Of a DNA stretch of 48,992 bases, positions 15,606 to 23,950 are shown one piece after another. Under the pieces are notes generated by a model. It was given only the letters and a program-made list of their open reading frames with translations. It did not search any database and had not been told where the DNA came from. Source of the DNA: an uncultured Lachnospiraceae bacterium (GTDB lineage: Bacteria > Bacillota > Clostridia > Lachnospirales > Lachnospiraceae); the NCBI GenBank assembly GCA_910589385.1, contig CAJUTU010000029.1, positions 1-48,992 of the forward strand, in the 5' to 3' direction. The translations under genes and the position numbers were made by a program. Each line of letters opens with the position of its first letter. Position 1 is the first letter of the stretch.

Positions 15606-16856
15606 CTATGGCCGAACCTGTCCATCTCCAAATATAATATATTTTGTGGTGGTCAAAGCCAATAAGCCCATGGGGCCGCGTGCGTGAAGCTTCTGTGTGC
15701 TGATCCCGATTTCTGCGCCAAATCCAAACTCAAATCCATCCGTAAAACGGGTGGAGGCATTGACATAAACTGCTGCCGCATCTACCTCATCCTGGAATTT
15801 TAACGCATTGTGATAATCCTTTGTAATGATAGACTCAGAATGTCCGGTATTATACTGATTGATATGTGAGATTGCCTCTTCGATCGAATCAACCACTTTC
15901 ACCGAAATCACCGCATCCAGATATTCGGTCCCCCAGTCCTCTTCCGTCGCCGGAATGATCTCCTGAGCAATCTCGCAAGCACGTTCATCCCCGCGGATTT
16001 CCACCTGATGAGCTTTTAACCGTTTTACGATCCGGGGCACCACTTCTTTTGCAGCAGACTCATGGATCACCAGAGACTCGCAGGCATTGCACACACCCAG
16101 ACGCTGGGTCTTTGCATTTTCAATAATATCTACGGCCATAGAAAGATCTGCGCCGTCATCTACATAGATATGGCAGTTCCCAGTACCGGTCTCTATTACA
16201 GGCACCGTACTATTCTCTACCACATTCGCGATCAGCCCTGCGCCGCCCCTTGGGATCAAAACATCAATATAGTCCCGAAGCTTCATCATCTCACCGACCG
16301 TCTGCCTGCTTGTATCCTCTACCAGAAGGATTGCGTCTTGCGGAAGATTTTCTTTTTCCAGCCTTTCTTTGATGACCCGGACAATCGCCAGATTGGAATG
16401 GATCGCGTCACTTCCGCCCCGCAGGATGACGGCATTTCCGGTCTTAAAGCAAAGCGCAAAGGCATCTGCTGTGACATTGGGCCGGGATTCATAGATAATC
16501 CCCGCTACCCCAAGAGGCACCCGTTTCGTTCCGATACGCAGTCCATTTGGCCGGGTTTTCATATTGATAACCTCGCCGACCGGGTCATCCAAACCGACAA
16601 CCTGCCGAAGTCCTTCCGCCATATCTTCAATGCGCTGTGGTGTCAGACGCAGCCGGTCGATCAGAGACTGCTTGATCCCTTTTTCCTCTGCTGCTTTCAA
16701 GTCTTTTTCATTTTCCTCCAGCAGATACGCGCTCTGGGAACATAGTGCTTCTGCTACACGCAGCAATCCTTTATTCTTTTCTGTTGTCCCTAGCTTCGCA
16801 CACAAGCGCGAAGCATCTTTTGCACGCTTGCCCAGCTTTTCCATATAATGATCCAT
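15606..16856 (-). CDS. proA: gamma-glutamyl phosphate reductase
   Basis: Second enzyme of proline synthesis: NADPH-dependent reduction of glutamyl-5-phosphate to the semialdehyde. At 416 aa it has normal length. Visible are RVPLGVAGIIYESRPNVTADAFALC and GNAVILRGGSDA in the cofactor domain, RGGAGLIANVVENSTVPVIETGTGNCHIYV, the catalytic cysteine in LGVCNACESLVIHE, and the ending NASTRFTDGFEFGFGAEIGIST. It follows proB by 17 bases and ends the run of minus-strand genes that begins at 22369. Confidence 0.97.
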   Translation of the reverse strand: MDHYMEKLGKRAKDASRLCAKLGTTEKNKGLLRVAEALCSQSAYLLEENEKDLKAAEEKGIKQSLIDRLRLTPQRIEDMAEGLRQVVGLDDPVGEVINMKTRPNGLRIGTKRVPLGVAGIIYESRPNVTADAFALCFKTGNAVILRGGSDAIHSNLAIVRVIKERLEKENLPQDAILLVEDTSRQTVGEMMKLRDYIDVLIPRGGAGLIANVVENSTVPVIETGTGNCHIYVDDGADLSMAVDIIENAKTQRLGVCNACESLVIHESAAKEVVPRIVKRLKAHQVEIRGDERACEIAQEIIPATEEDWGTEYLDAVISVKVVDSIEEAISHINQYNTGHSESIITKDYHNALKFQDEVDAAAVYVNASTRFTDGFEFGFGAEIGISTQKLHARGPMGLLALTTTKYIIFGDGQVRP

Positions 16857-16873
16857 GATCTATATCCATCCTT

Positions 16874-17782
16874 TCAATCCCGTTTTTTATTGTTTTCCGC
16901 TTTTCTTGCGTTCTTTACTTTCCTTCTGAACTGCGCCCGTTCGGGTGCCAGTTCATTCTCTATTGCTTTTCCATGCTCCTTTGATAAAAACAGCGTCCCT
17001 ATCTTCTTTCCTGCCATAATATCATTGATGGTATAAATATTTTCCCCGTTTGCAATGACCATCTCCGCACCGGAATTGACCACGATTTTTGCCGCATTCA
17101 CTTTTGTTGCCATGCCGCCTGTTCCAAAATCACTGGAAGCGCCTTTTGCCATATGCTCCAGCTTTTCATCGATTTCTACCACGGTGTGGATAAAACGTGC
17201 ATGTGGATTCTGCCTGGGATCGTCGGTATACAGCCCTTCAATATCTGACATCAAGATCAACAGGTCTGCCTCTACAAGCTCAGCCACATTTGCCGCCAGG
17301 GTATCGTTGTCCCCGAAATTTCCATAAGCCAGTTCATCCGTTGAAATCGCATCATTTTCATTGACGATCGGCACTACATTCATGCGGAACAGCTCGTCGA
17401 AAGTCCGTTTTGCATTTTTACGGCAGTCCTCATTGGTCACCGATTCTTTCGTCAGCAGCACCTGGGCCGTAAGCTGGCTGTACTCATTAAACAGCTTTTC
17501 ATAGATCATCATCAGCCTTGCCTGCCCCACCGCCGCACAAGCCTGCTTTTCCGCCTCTGTTTCCGGCCGCTTGTCAAGCCCAAGGGCTGTCCTGCCAACC
17601 CCTACGGCGCCGGAAGAGACAACGATCACTTCTTTTCCTTTATTTCTAAGATTGATCAAAATCCGCACGAATTTTTCCAGCTTTTCCAGGTTAATGTTTC
17701 CCGTCTCTGCATAGGTAATGGTCGTAGTCCCCACCTTGATCACGATTCGTTTCTTCTGCCGTAAAATTTCTTTTCTGTCCAT
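16874..17782 (-). CDS. proB: glutamate 5-kinase, short form without PUA domain
   Basis: First enzyme of proline synthesis. The amino-acid-kinase fold is seen from IVIKVGTTTITY near the N-terminus, VVSSGAVGVGRTALG, VPIVNENDAIS, FGDNDTLAANVAELVEADLLILMSD and GTGGMATKVNAA. The protein stops soon after KIGTLF with a short basic tail (KVKNARKAENNKK), so the PUA domain of longer ProB proteins is absent; short forms are common. The ATG at 17782 is preferred over the in-frame ATG 12 bases upstream because GGGAG lies at the right distance from it. The gene starts about 14 bases after the alcohol dehydrogenase stop, suggesting co-transcription. Confidence 0.94.
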   Translation of the reverse strand: MDRKEILRQKKRIVIKVGTTTITYAETGNINLEKLEKFVRILINLRNKGKEVIVVSSGAVGVGRTALGLDKRPETEAEKQACAAVGQARLMMIYEKLFNEYSQLTAQVLLTKESVTNEDCRKNAKRTFDELFRMNVVPIVNENDAISTDELAYGNFGDNDTLAANVAELVEADLLILMSDIEGLYTDDPRQNPHARFIHTVVEIDEKLEHMAKGASSDFGTGGMATKVNAAKIVVNSGAEMVIANGENIYTINDIMAGKKIGTLFLSKEHGKAIENELAPERAQFRRKVKNARKAENNKKRD

Positions 17783-17795
17783 ACAATCTCCCATT

Positions 17796-18983
17796 TTAAC
17801 GTGCCTGCATATAAATCTGGTATATATCTTCCTGATCCAGTTTTTTTACACAACCGATGGTCCTGCCGCCGTCAAAACTGCATTTCCTTGCCAGCTCCTT
17901 CATTTCCTCATCCGTCGGTTCAATTCCCAGTTCTTTGAGATTCGTCGGCATCTGGATGGAACGGTAAAATTCCTCCATCGCCTCAATGCCCTTCTCTGCC
18001 GTCTTTTTCACATCCCCGGTGTCCTCCACGCCCATGACCTGTACTGCGAACCGGGCAAACCGTTCTGGCCTTGCATCCATCACATAGCGCGCCCAGCTGC
18101 CCCACACAGCGGCCAAGCCGGCTCCATGGGCCACATCATACATGCCGCCCAGCTCATGCTCCAGTTGATGGGATGCCCAGTCTCCCCCGTCCGTGCCGCA
18201 GCCTGTCAGCCCGTTGTGAGACAGGCTGCCAGCCCACATCACTTCCGCCCTTGCCTCATAATCTTTCGGATCCTCCAAAAGGATTTTTGCACTTTTCATG
18301 ACTGTGCGCAGCAGACACTCACTGATTCCGTCCGTCAATTCCATATTGTCCGCCTGATTCAGATAGCGCTCCATGGTATGCATCATAATGTCCACACAGC
18401 CGCTTTCGGTCTGATAGGCAGGTAATGTCATGGTTAGTTCCGGATTCATGACTGCAAATTTCGGACGTACATAGTCACTGCTGTAGCCACGTTTTATCCA
18501 GCCCTCTTCCTTCGTTATAACTGACGAATTACTCATCTCAGACCCAGCCGCTGCAATCGTCAGAACCACCCCTAAAGGCAGACATCCTTTCGCAGTCCGT
18601 TTCCTGGCGTAGAAATCCCATACATCCCCTTCATTGGCCACGCCATATCCAATTGCCTTTGCAGAGTCGATCACACTGCCTCCACCCACTGCAAGGATAA
18701 AGTCCACAGACTCTTTTTTGCACAATTCGATTCCCTCATATACAAGAGAAAGTCTGGGATTTGGCACAACTCCTCCCAATTCTACAAAATCAACCTCAGC
18801 ATTTTTCAAAGCCTCAGATATCCGGTCCAGCAGTCCGCTTTTCTTTACACTCCCGCTCCCGTAATGCACCAAAACTTTGCGGCATCCGCATTCCTTTACC
18901 AGTTCCCCGGTCTGTTTTTCTGTCCCTTTTCCAAAAACCACTTTTGTAGGCGCATAATAATTAAAATTTTCCATCTTCCGCAC
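17796..18983 (-). CDS. iron-containing alcohol dehydrogenase (YqhD/butanol dehydrogenase type)
   Basis: NAD(P)H-dependent reduction of aldehydes to alcohols in the cytosol. The 395-residue protein begins FNYYAPTKVVFGKGTE, typical of the YqhD/BdhA group. GGGSVIDSAKAI is the cofactor loop. Metal ligands are Asp and His in GCVDIMMHTMERYL and two His in HQLEHELGGMYDVAHGAGLA. The YqhD branch usually uses NADPH. Position between an isochorismatase-family hydrolase and proBA suggests co-transcription but no clear pathway; aldehyde detoxification or redox balancing is likely. Confidence 0.92.
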   Translation of the reverse strand: MRKMENFNYYAPTKVVFGKGTEKQTGELVKECGCRKVLVHYGSGSVKKSGLLDRISEALKNAEVDFVELGGVVPNPRLSLVYEGIELCKKESVDFILAVGGGSVIDSAKAIGYGVANEGDVWDFYARKRTAKGCLPLGVVLTIAAAGSEMSNSSVITKEEGWIKRGYSSDYVRPKFAVMNPELTMTLPAYQTESGCVDIMMHTMERYLNQADNMELTDGISECLLRTVMKSAKILLEDPKDYEARAEVMWAGSLSHNGLTGCGTDGGDWASHQLEHELGGMYDVAHGAGLAAVWGSWARYVMDARPERFARFAVQVMGVEDTGDVKKTAEKGIEAMEEFYRSIQMPTNLKELGIEPTDEEMKELARKCSFDGGRTIGCVKKLDQEDIYQIYMQAR

Positions 18984-19037
18984 TCCTTCTTATATTGATT
19001 CATATGGTAATGCATATCTGCCCATTACTGCTATCGT

Positions 19038-19562
19038 TTACCGGCCCTCAATTTCCACCTGGCACATTTTCATAGCCTCCAACGCCTGTACATGGCTCTC
19101 TGGCGTGACTCCTGCACAACAGGATGCGTCCACGATAACCGACACTTCCGGCAGACAGGCTTTCAAAAGCAGCGCATTGGAAATCACACAGATATCCGTG
19201 CACAATCCCACCAGAGTAATACTTTCAATCTGTCCTTCCATATCACAGGATTCTTTTAACATCCGCCCCAATTCCTCACTTCCAAATGTGGGCTTGTCTA
19301 CCGGTTCTTCAGAAATCAGTTTCTGGATATCCGGATGGATCTCCCACCCTTTTGTCCCCCGGATACAATGTTTTACAGGCAGTTTCTTCCCTTCCTGGGT
19401 TTCCAGATAATTCTCTTCGTGGGTATCTCTTGTAGCAATCACCCGTCCGTCAAACTCCTGGATTTTCCGGATCACTTTCGGTACGATCTTCACTGCCTCC
19501 GGTGTTCCCAGCGCGCCGTCAATAAAATCATTCTGCATATCCACAACTACTAATACCTTCAT
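19038..19562 (-). CDS. nicotinamidase-like cysteine hydrolase (isochorismatase family)
   Basis: Likely hydrolyses nicotinamide to nicotinate for NAD salvage. With the ATG at 19562 the protein is 174 aa, starting MKVLVVVDMQNDFIDG. The triad is visible as Asp8 (VVVDMQNDF), Lys90 (VDKPTFGS) and Cys125 (GLCTDICV); RDTHEE supplies metal ligands as in PncA. A longer ORF of 200 codons exists upstream but starts inside the preceding gene. The ATG overlaps the stop of the GTPase-nuclease fusion by four bases (ATGA), so the two are translationally coupled. Other amidase activities within the family are possible. Confidence 0.85.
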   Translation of the reverse strand: MKVLVVVDMQNDFIDGALGTPEAVKIVPKVIRKIQEFDGRVIATRDTHEENYLETQEGKKLPVKHCIRGTKGWEIHPDIQKLISEEPVDKPTFGSEELGRMLKESCDMEGQIESITLVGLCTDICVISNALLLKACLPEVSVIVDASCCAGVTPESHVQALEAMKMCQVEIEGR

Positions 19563-22369
19563 GTTTTTCTTCCTCCTGCTTGTTTGTTTTTTCCCAGCCT
19601 TACCGTTTCCATCTGCTGTGCAGTCTCCGCATCCAGCCATTGAAACAGATAATTTTTGTCATGTCCCGGTTGATTCAGATATTCCCTTCGGATCTCCTGA
19701 TTCGCAAGTTCAATTTCCTCCCGCAGTTCTTTTGCCGAGAGAAGGCTGCACCCCTGGCCGCGGATAATGACCTGCTCAGTTCCATCTGATGTAGCCACAG
19801 TCACGTGATATTTCCTCCCAATCTCATGTGCCGTCTTTTCAATATACTGGTCTGCAGTCTCTGCTTCCTTCGTATACACAACATAGATATTATGGTATTT
19901 CTGCACTTCACCCGGAAATCCTTCTACTTTATACGCATCAAATACAAGAATCACCGTACATTTTTTGATTCCCTGATAATTGCTCAGGATATCCATAAGC
20001 TTTCCCCTTGCCCCGTCAATATTCACTTCCGCAAGTTCCCGTAATTCCTCCCAGGCAAAAATAATATTATATCCGTCTACAAGCAGGTACTCTTTTTGCT
20101 TCTTTTCTGACGTTCCTCCCCTTTTATTTCCCTCTGCCCCACTTCTTTTCGTATATCCAGCCTGTTTCCCTCCCTGAATGTCTTTTGACCGAAGTACTTT
20201 ATCTGACTTGGTATATGAAAACTTTTTACGTGCCTGTTCGCGCTTTTGTCTCGAAGCAAGAGCCATCTGCTCCAATTCCTTCTCTTCCTCTGGCGAGAGG
20301 GTGATCTCCCTGCCTGGCTGCCGTCTGAGCGGACTCGCCGCCTGAGGCTCTTCTGCACATGAGGATTTATCCATGACACTCTCCAAATGCATATATTCCT
20401 CCACCTGATCCCACTGTACTACGAATCCGGCTCCGTGGGCACAAAAGACAGAACTTGTCGGATTCTTCATATCCCGTTCTGGATCATAGCCTTTCTCTGC
20501 AATCACCTCTTCTGCATTGTGGCAGGGCTGATACCCCTTCAGATGACAGAAAAGTCTTCCTCTTCCCTTTGTATACGCAGCCAGTTCCGTCTGATAATCC
20601 CGCATATTCACAACCGGGACACAGCCTTCTAAAATCGCTGTCTCTCCATCCTGCCGGGGAGTGCCAAAGGTTCCATGCATCCGCTGTAAATCTGACAAGG
20701 CACGTCCCACCGCATCTGAAGGCACTTCCAAGCGGTAGTCATAATATGGCTCCAACAAAATACTCTCTGCCTTTTTTAAGCCTTGCCGAACCGCACGGTA
20801 TGTAGCCTGCCGGAAATCACCGCCCTCTGTATGCTTCTGATGCGCCCGTCCTGTTACAAGGGTGATCCGCATGTCCGTAATGGGCGCCCCCGTCAGGACA
20901 CCTACATGCTCCTTTTCTTCCAGATGAGTCAATATCAGCCGCTGCCAGTTCCGGTCCAGCACGTCTTCACTACAGGTCGTGCCAAACTGCAGGCCGCTCC
21001 CTTGTTCCCCTGGCTCCAGCAGCAAATGTACTTCTGCATAGTGCCGCAAAGGTTCAAAATGTCCCACACCCTCTGCCGCTTCTGCGATTGTTTCTTTGTA
21101 TACAATGTTTTCTGTCCCAAATTCTACGTTTACATGAAATCTTTCAGTGATCAGATGTTTCAATATCTCGATCTGCACTTCCCCCATGAGCTGGGCATGG
21201 ATCTCCCCTAACGTTTCATTCCATACGATGTGCAGCAAAGGTTCCTCTTCTTCAAGCTGCCGCAGATTTTTCAGCATGACATGCACATCACAGTCCGGCG
21301 GAAGCTGGATCTGATATGTAAGCACCGGCTCTAGCACCGGCATCCCTGACTCCGCTTCCATTCCCAAACCTTCTCCCGGAAATGTCCTGGTCAGCCCTGT
21401 TACGGCACAGACTGTGCCTGCCTGGACTTCATCCACTGCCTCATACTTGGCCCCGGAATAAATACGGATCTGATTGATCTTCTCCTCCCAGTATTCCTCC
21501 GATTGGTCTGTCCCATCTGTTTTCCGATCCGTAAGCAGGTCTTTTACCCGAAGCCTGCCTCCCGTAACCTTTAAATATGTAAGTCGGTTCCCCTGCTCAT
21601 CCCTGGAAATCTTATAAACCTTGGCGCCAAAAGAATCCGGATAAAATACCTTAGGAGAATACCTTGCTAATCCACATAAAAATTCCTCTACCCCAGTCAT
21701 TTTCAAAGCAGAACCAAAAAAGCAGGGGAACAATTTCCTTGCCGCAATTAATCCTCTGATATCCTCGTCCTCTACTGTGCCGCTTTCCAGAAAAGAATCC
21801 AATACCGTCTCATCACACATAGCAATGCTTTCATAAAACTCCTCATCTTTTGTCTGGAGTCCTCGGCTGAAATCCACACAGTTTTCATCCAGCCGCTTCT
21901 TCAATTCATCCAGCATTCTTTCGGAATCGGTTCCGTCCTGATCCATTTTGTTCACAAACAAAAGTACTGGAACCTGATACCGGGAAAGAAGATGCCACAA
22001 GGTCTCCGTGTGCCCCTGCACTCCATCCGCGCCGCTGATGACCAGGATTGCCGCATCCAGCACCTGGAGGGTCCGCTCCATCTCCGCTGAAAAATCTACA
22101 TGCCCCGGCGTATCCAGAAGCGTCACCACCATATCTTCCAGCGGAAATACCGCCTGCTTGGAAAAAATCGTGATCCCTCTTTCCCTCTCCAGTTCAAAGG
22201 TATCCAGAAACGCATTTTTATTATCTACCCGTCCTAGCTTGCGTATGGTTCCGCTCAAATAAAGCAAAGCCTCTGACAAGGTTGTCTTTCCTGCATCCAC
22301 ATGGGCCAGCAGGCCCACGCTGATATTTTTTTTAGATTTATCTGGTCTGTTTTCTGATGTATCATCCAT
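19559..22369 (-). CDS. Tet(M)-like translational GTPase fused to a YacP/Rae1-type NYN nuclease domain
   Basis: A 936-aa two-part protein. Residues 15 to about 650 are an EF-G-like ribosomal-protection GTPase: G1 LLAHVDAGKTT (20-30), G2 ERERGITIF, G3 LLDTPGHVDFSAEMER, G4 FVNKMDQDG, followed by domains II-V including a domain-IV-like LKGYQPCHN close. A basic, low-complexity linker (about 690-755, Lys/Arg/Gln-rich) follows. From about 759 the protein is a NYN/PIN domain: LLVDGYNIIFAW, VILVFDAYKV, ETADQYIEK and ATSDGTEQVI keep the acidic residues of YacP. In Bacillus, YacP is Rae1, an endonuclease that cuts mRNA in the ribosomal A site. Start chosen at ATG 22369 (AAAGAGG ahead), one codon after an in-frame TTG. 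First gene of a likely five-gene operon. Tetracycline resistance should not be assumed. Confidence 0.9.
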   Translation of the reverse strand: MDDTSENRPDKSKKNISVGLLAHVDAGKTTLSEALLYLSGTIRKLGRVDNKNAFLDTFELERERGITIFSKQAVFPLEDMVVTLLDTPGHVDFSAEMERTLQVLDAAILVISGADGVQGHTETLWHLLSRYQVPVLLFVNKMDQDGTDSERMLDELKKRLDENCVDFSRGLQTKDEEFYESIAMCDETVLDSFLESGTVEDEDIRGLIAARKLFPCFFGSALKMTGVEEFLCGLARYSPKVFYPDSFGAKVYKISRDEQGNRLTYLKVTGGRLRVKDLLTDRKTDGTDQSEEYWEEKINQIRIYSGAKYEAVDEVQAGTVCAVTGLTRTFPGEGLGMEAESGMPVLEPVLTYQIQLPPDCDVHVMLKNLRQLEEEEPLLHIVWNETLGEIHAQLMGEVQIEILKHLITERFHVNVEFGTENIVYKETIAEAAEGVGHFEPLRHYAEVHLLLEPGEQGSGLQFGTTCSEDVLDRNWQRLILTHLEEKEHVGVLTGAPITDMRITLVTGRAHQKHTEGGDFRQATYRAVRQGLKKAESILLEPYYDYRLEVPSDAVGRALSDLQRMHGTFGTPRQDGETAILEGCVPVVNMRDYQTELAAYTKGRGRLFCHLKGYQPCHNAEEVIAEKGYDPERDMKNPTSSVFCAHGAGFVVQWDQVEEYMHLESVMDKSSCAEEPQAASPLRRQPGREITLSPEEEKELEQMALASRQKREQARKKFSYTKSDKVLRSKDIQGGKQAGYTKRSGAEGNKRGGTSEKKQKEYLLVDGYNIIFAWEELRELAEVNIDGARGKLMDILSNYQGIKKCTVILVFDAYKVEGFPGEVQKYHNIYVVYTKEAETADQYIEKTAHEIGRKYHVTVATSDGTEQVIIRGQGCSLLSAKELREEIELANQEIRREYLNQPGHDKNYLFQWLDAETAQQMETVRLGKNKQAGGRKT

Positions 22370-22404
22370 CAAAAATACCTCTTTCTGTCATCTATGATTT
22401 CATC

Positions 22405-22433
22405 ATTATAGCATAGAAAAATGTATTCGTCGA
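22405..22433 (-). promoter_or_regulatory. promoter of the GTPase-nuclease operon
   Basis: TCGACG (22428-22433), 17-base spacer, TATAAT (22405-22410) on the minus strand, giving a leader of about 30 bases. The -10 is perfect and the -35 is fair. No Tet(M)-style attenuator peptide or hairpin is seen in this short leader. Confidence 0.5.
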
Positions 22434-22482
22434 TAAGCCAAAATCTTTCATGCGTCCTTTTATGCATTTTTATTGTATATTA

Positions 22483-22572
22483 TGTATAATTATACAGTTA
22501 TTTCTACACTTTTAGCATAATTTCAATTTTCATATATTTTCTCTTGCATAATTATAATATGTGGTGTATAGT
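22483..22572 (+). promoter_or_regulatory. argG promoter with two ArgR-like boxes
   Basis: TTGCAT (22544-22549), 17-base spacer, TATAGT (22567-22572). A perfect 14-base palindrome TGTATAATTATACA lies at 22483-22496. A second, imperfect TGCATAATTATAATAT (22545-22560) overlaps the -35. Both resemble ARG boxes (TGAATAATTATTCA-like), so arginine-dependent repression by ArgR is expected. The ArgR gene itself is not in the window. Confidence 0.6.
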
Positions 22573-22610
22573 ATCTTTGCAAAGCAAATGAGAATCAGGA
22601 GGCAAGGATC

Positions 22611-23831
22611 ATGAGTAAAGAAAAAGTTGTATTAGCATATTCCGGCGGACTCGACACGACCGCGATCATCCCATGGTTAAGGGAAAACTTCGATTATGAG
22701 GTGATCTGCTGCTGTATCGACTGCGGACAGGGGGAAGAACTGAACGGACTGGAAGAACGGGCAAAGCTCTCCGGCGCTTCGAAATTATATATCGAAAACA
22801 TTATTGATGAATTTTGCGATGAATACATCATGCCTTGTGTAAAAGCTGGGGCTGTCTATGAAAATAAATACCTGCTGGGAACCTCTATGGCACGCCCGGT
22901 TATCGCAAAACGCCTGGTGGAGATTGCGCGAAAAGAAAATGCATCTGCTATCTGCCACGGCGCTACCGGAAAAGGCAACGACCAGATCCGTTTTGAATTG
23001 GGAATCAAGGCTCTGGCTCCGGACCTTAAAATCATCGCTCCATGGCGTATGACGGATGTATGGACCATGCAGTCCCGGGAAGATGAGATTGAATACTGCC
23101 GGAAACATGGGATCAACCTGCCGTTTGACGCAAAGCACAGCTACAGCCGCGACCGGAACCTGTGGCACATCAGCCATGAAGGCCTGGAATTAGAAGACCC
23201 TGCACAGGAACCGCGCTATGACGACCTGCTGGTACTCGGCGTTTCCCCGGAAAAAGCGCCGGATGAAGGCGAATATGTGACGATGACATTTGAAGCCGGT
23301 ATTCCAAAGAGCCTAAATGGAAAAGAGATGAAAGTCTCCGAGATCATCACCGAATTAAATGCACTGGGCGGAAAACACGGGATCGGAATCGTTGATATTG
23401 TGGAAAACCGCGTGGTAGGCATGAAATCCCGCGGTGTATATGAGACTCCTGGCGGAACCATCCTGATGGAAGCACATCAGCAGTTGGAAGAACTGGTACT
23501 CGACCGCGCAACCTATGAAGCAAAGAAGGATCTTGGTAATAAATTTGCACAGATCGTATATGAAGGAAAATGGTTCACTCCGCTGCGTGAAGCTATCCAG
23601 GCATTCGTGGATGTCACACAGCAGTATGTGACCGGAGAAGTGAAATTCAAACTGTATAAGGGCAACATCATCAAAGCCGGCGAGACTTCCCCATATTCTT
23701 TATATAATGAATCTCTGGCAAGCTTTACAACCGGAGATTTATATGACCACCACGATGCAGATGGATTTATTAACCTGTTTGGCCTGCCGCTGAAGGTTCG
23801 TGCCATGAAGATGCAGGAATTAGAAAAATAA
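22611..23831 (+). CDS. argG: argininosuccinate synthase
   Basis: Joins citrulline and aspartate using ATP in arginine synthesis. At 406 aa it has normal length. The ATP-pyrophosphatase P-loop is VLAYSGGLDTTAIIPWL near residues 7-23. GATGKGNDQIRFE and the IAPWRMTDVWTMQSREDEIEYCRKHGI region are conserved, followed by AKHSYSRDRNLWHISHEGLELEDP. AGGAGGCAAGG precedes the ATG. It is a single-gene transcript here; argH, often next to argG, is not adjacent. Confidence 0.98.
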   Translation: MSKEKVVLAYSGGLDTTAIIPWLRENFDYEVICCCIDCGQGEELNGLEERAKLSGASKLYIENIIDEFCDEYIMPCVKAGAVYENKYLLGTSMARPVIAKRLVEIARKENASAICHGATGKGNDQIRFELGIKALAPDLKIIAPWRMTDVWTMQSREDEIEYCRKHGINLPFDAKHSYSRDRNLWHISHEGLELEDPAQEPRYDDLLVLGVSPEKAPDEGEYVTMTFEAGIPKSLNGKEMKVSEIITELNALGGKHGIGIVDIVENRVVGMKSRGVYETPGGTILMEAHQQLEELVLDRATYEAKKDLGNKFAQIVYEGKWFTPLREAIQAFVDVTQQYVTGEVKFKLYKGNIIKAGETSPYSLYNESLASFTTGDLYDHHDADGFINLFGLPLKVRAMKMQELEK

Positions 23832-23838
23832 TCACATG

Positions 23839-23886
23839 AAAAAGAAGCCAGATATTCTTGAATTGAGGTATTTGGCTTCTTTCTTT
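23839..23886. terminator. terminator between argG and the M19 dipeptidase
   Basis: Stem AAAGAAGCCAGATA/TATTTGGCTTCTTT with one mismatch and a loop of about 13 bases, with an A-run on the left and a T-rich end on the right, so it can serve both convergent genes. Confidence 0.8.
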
Positions 23887-23950
23887 GCATTACTATACCC
23901 AAGCAGCTTCTTTGTAAAACTACTTATACCTTAAACCCGGCAAACTTCTT

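Noticed and set aside
19559..22369. Straight annotation as a tetracycline-resistance gene tet(M)/tet(W)
   Set aside because: Only the GTPase half is similar, the C-terminal third is a different domain, there is no mobile-element context and no tet attenuator leader; resistance cannot be claimed from sequence alone.
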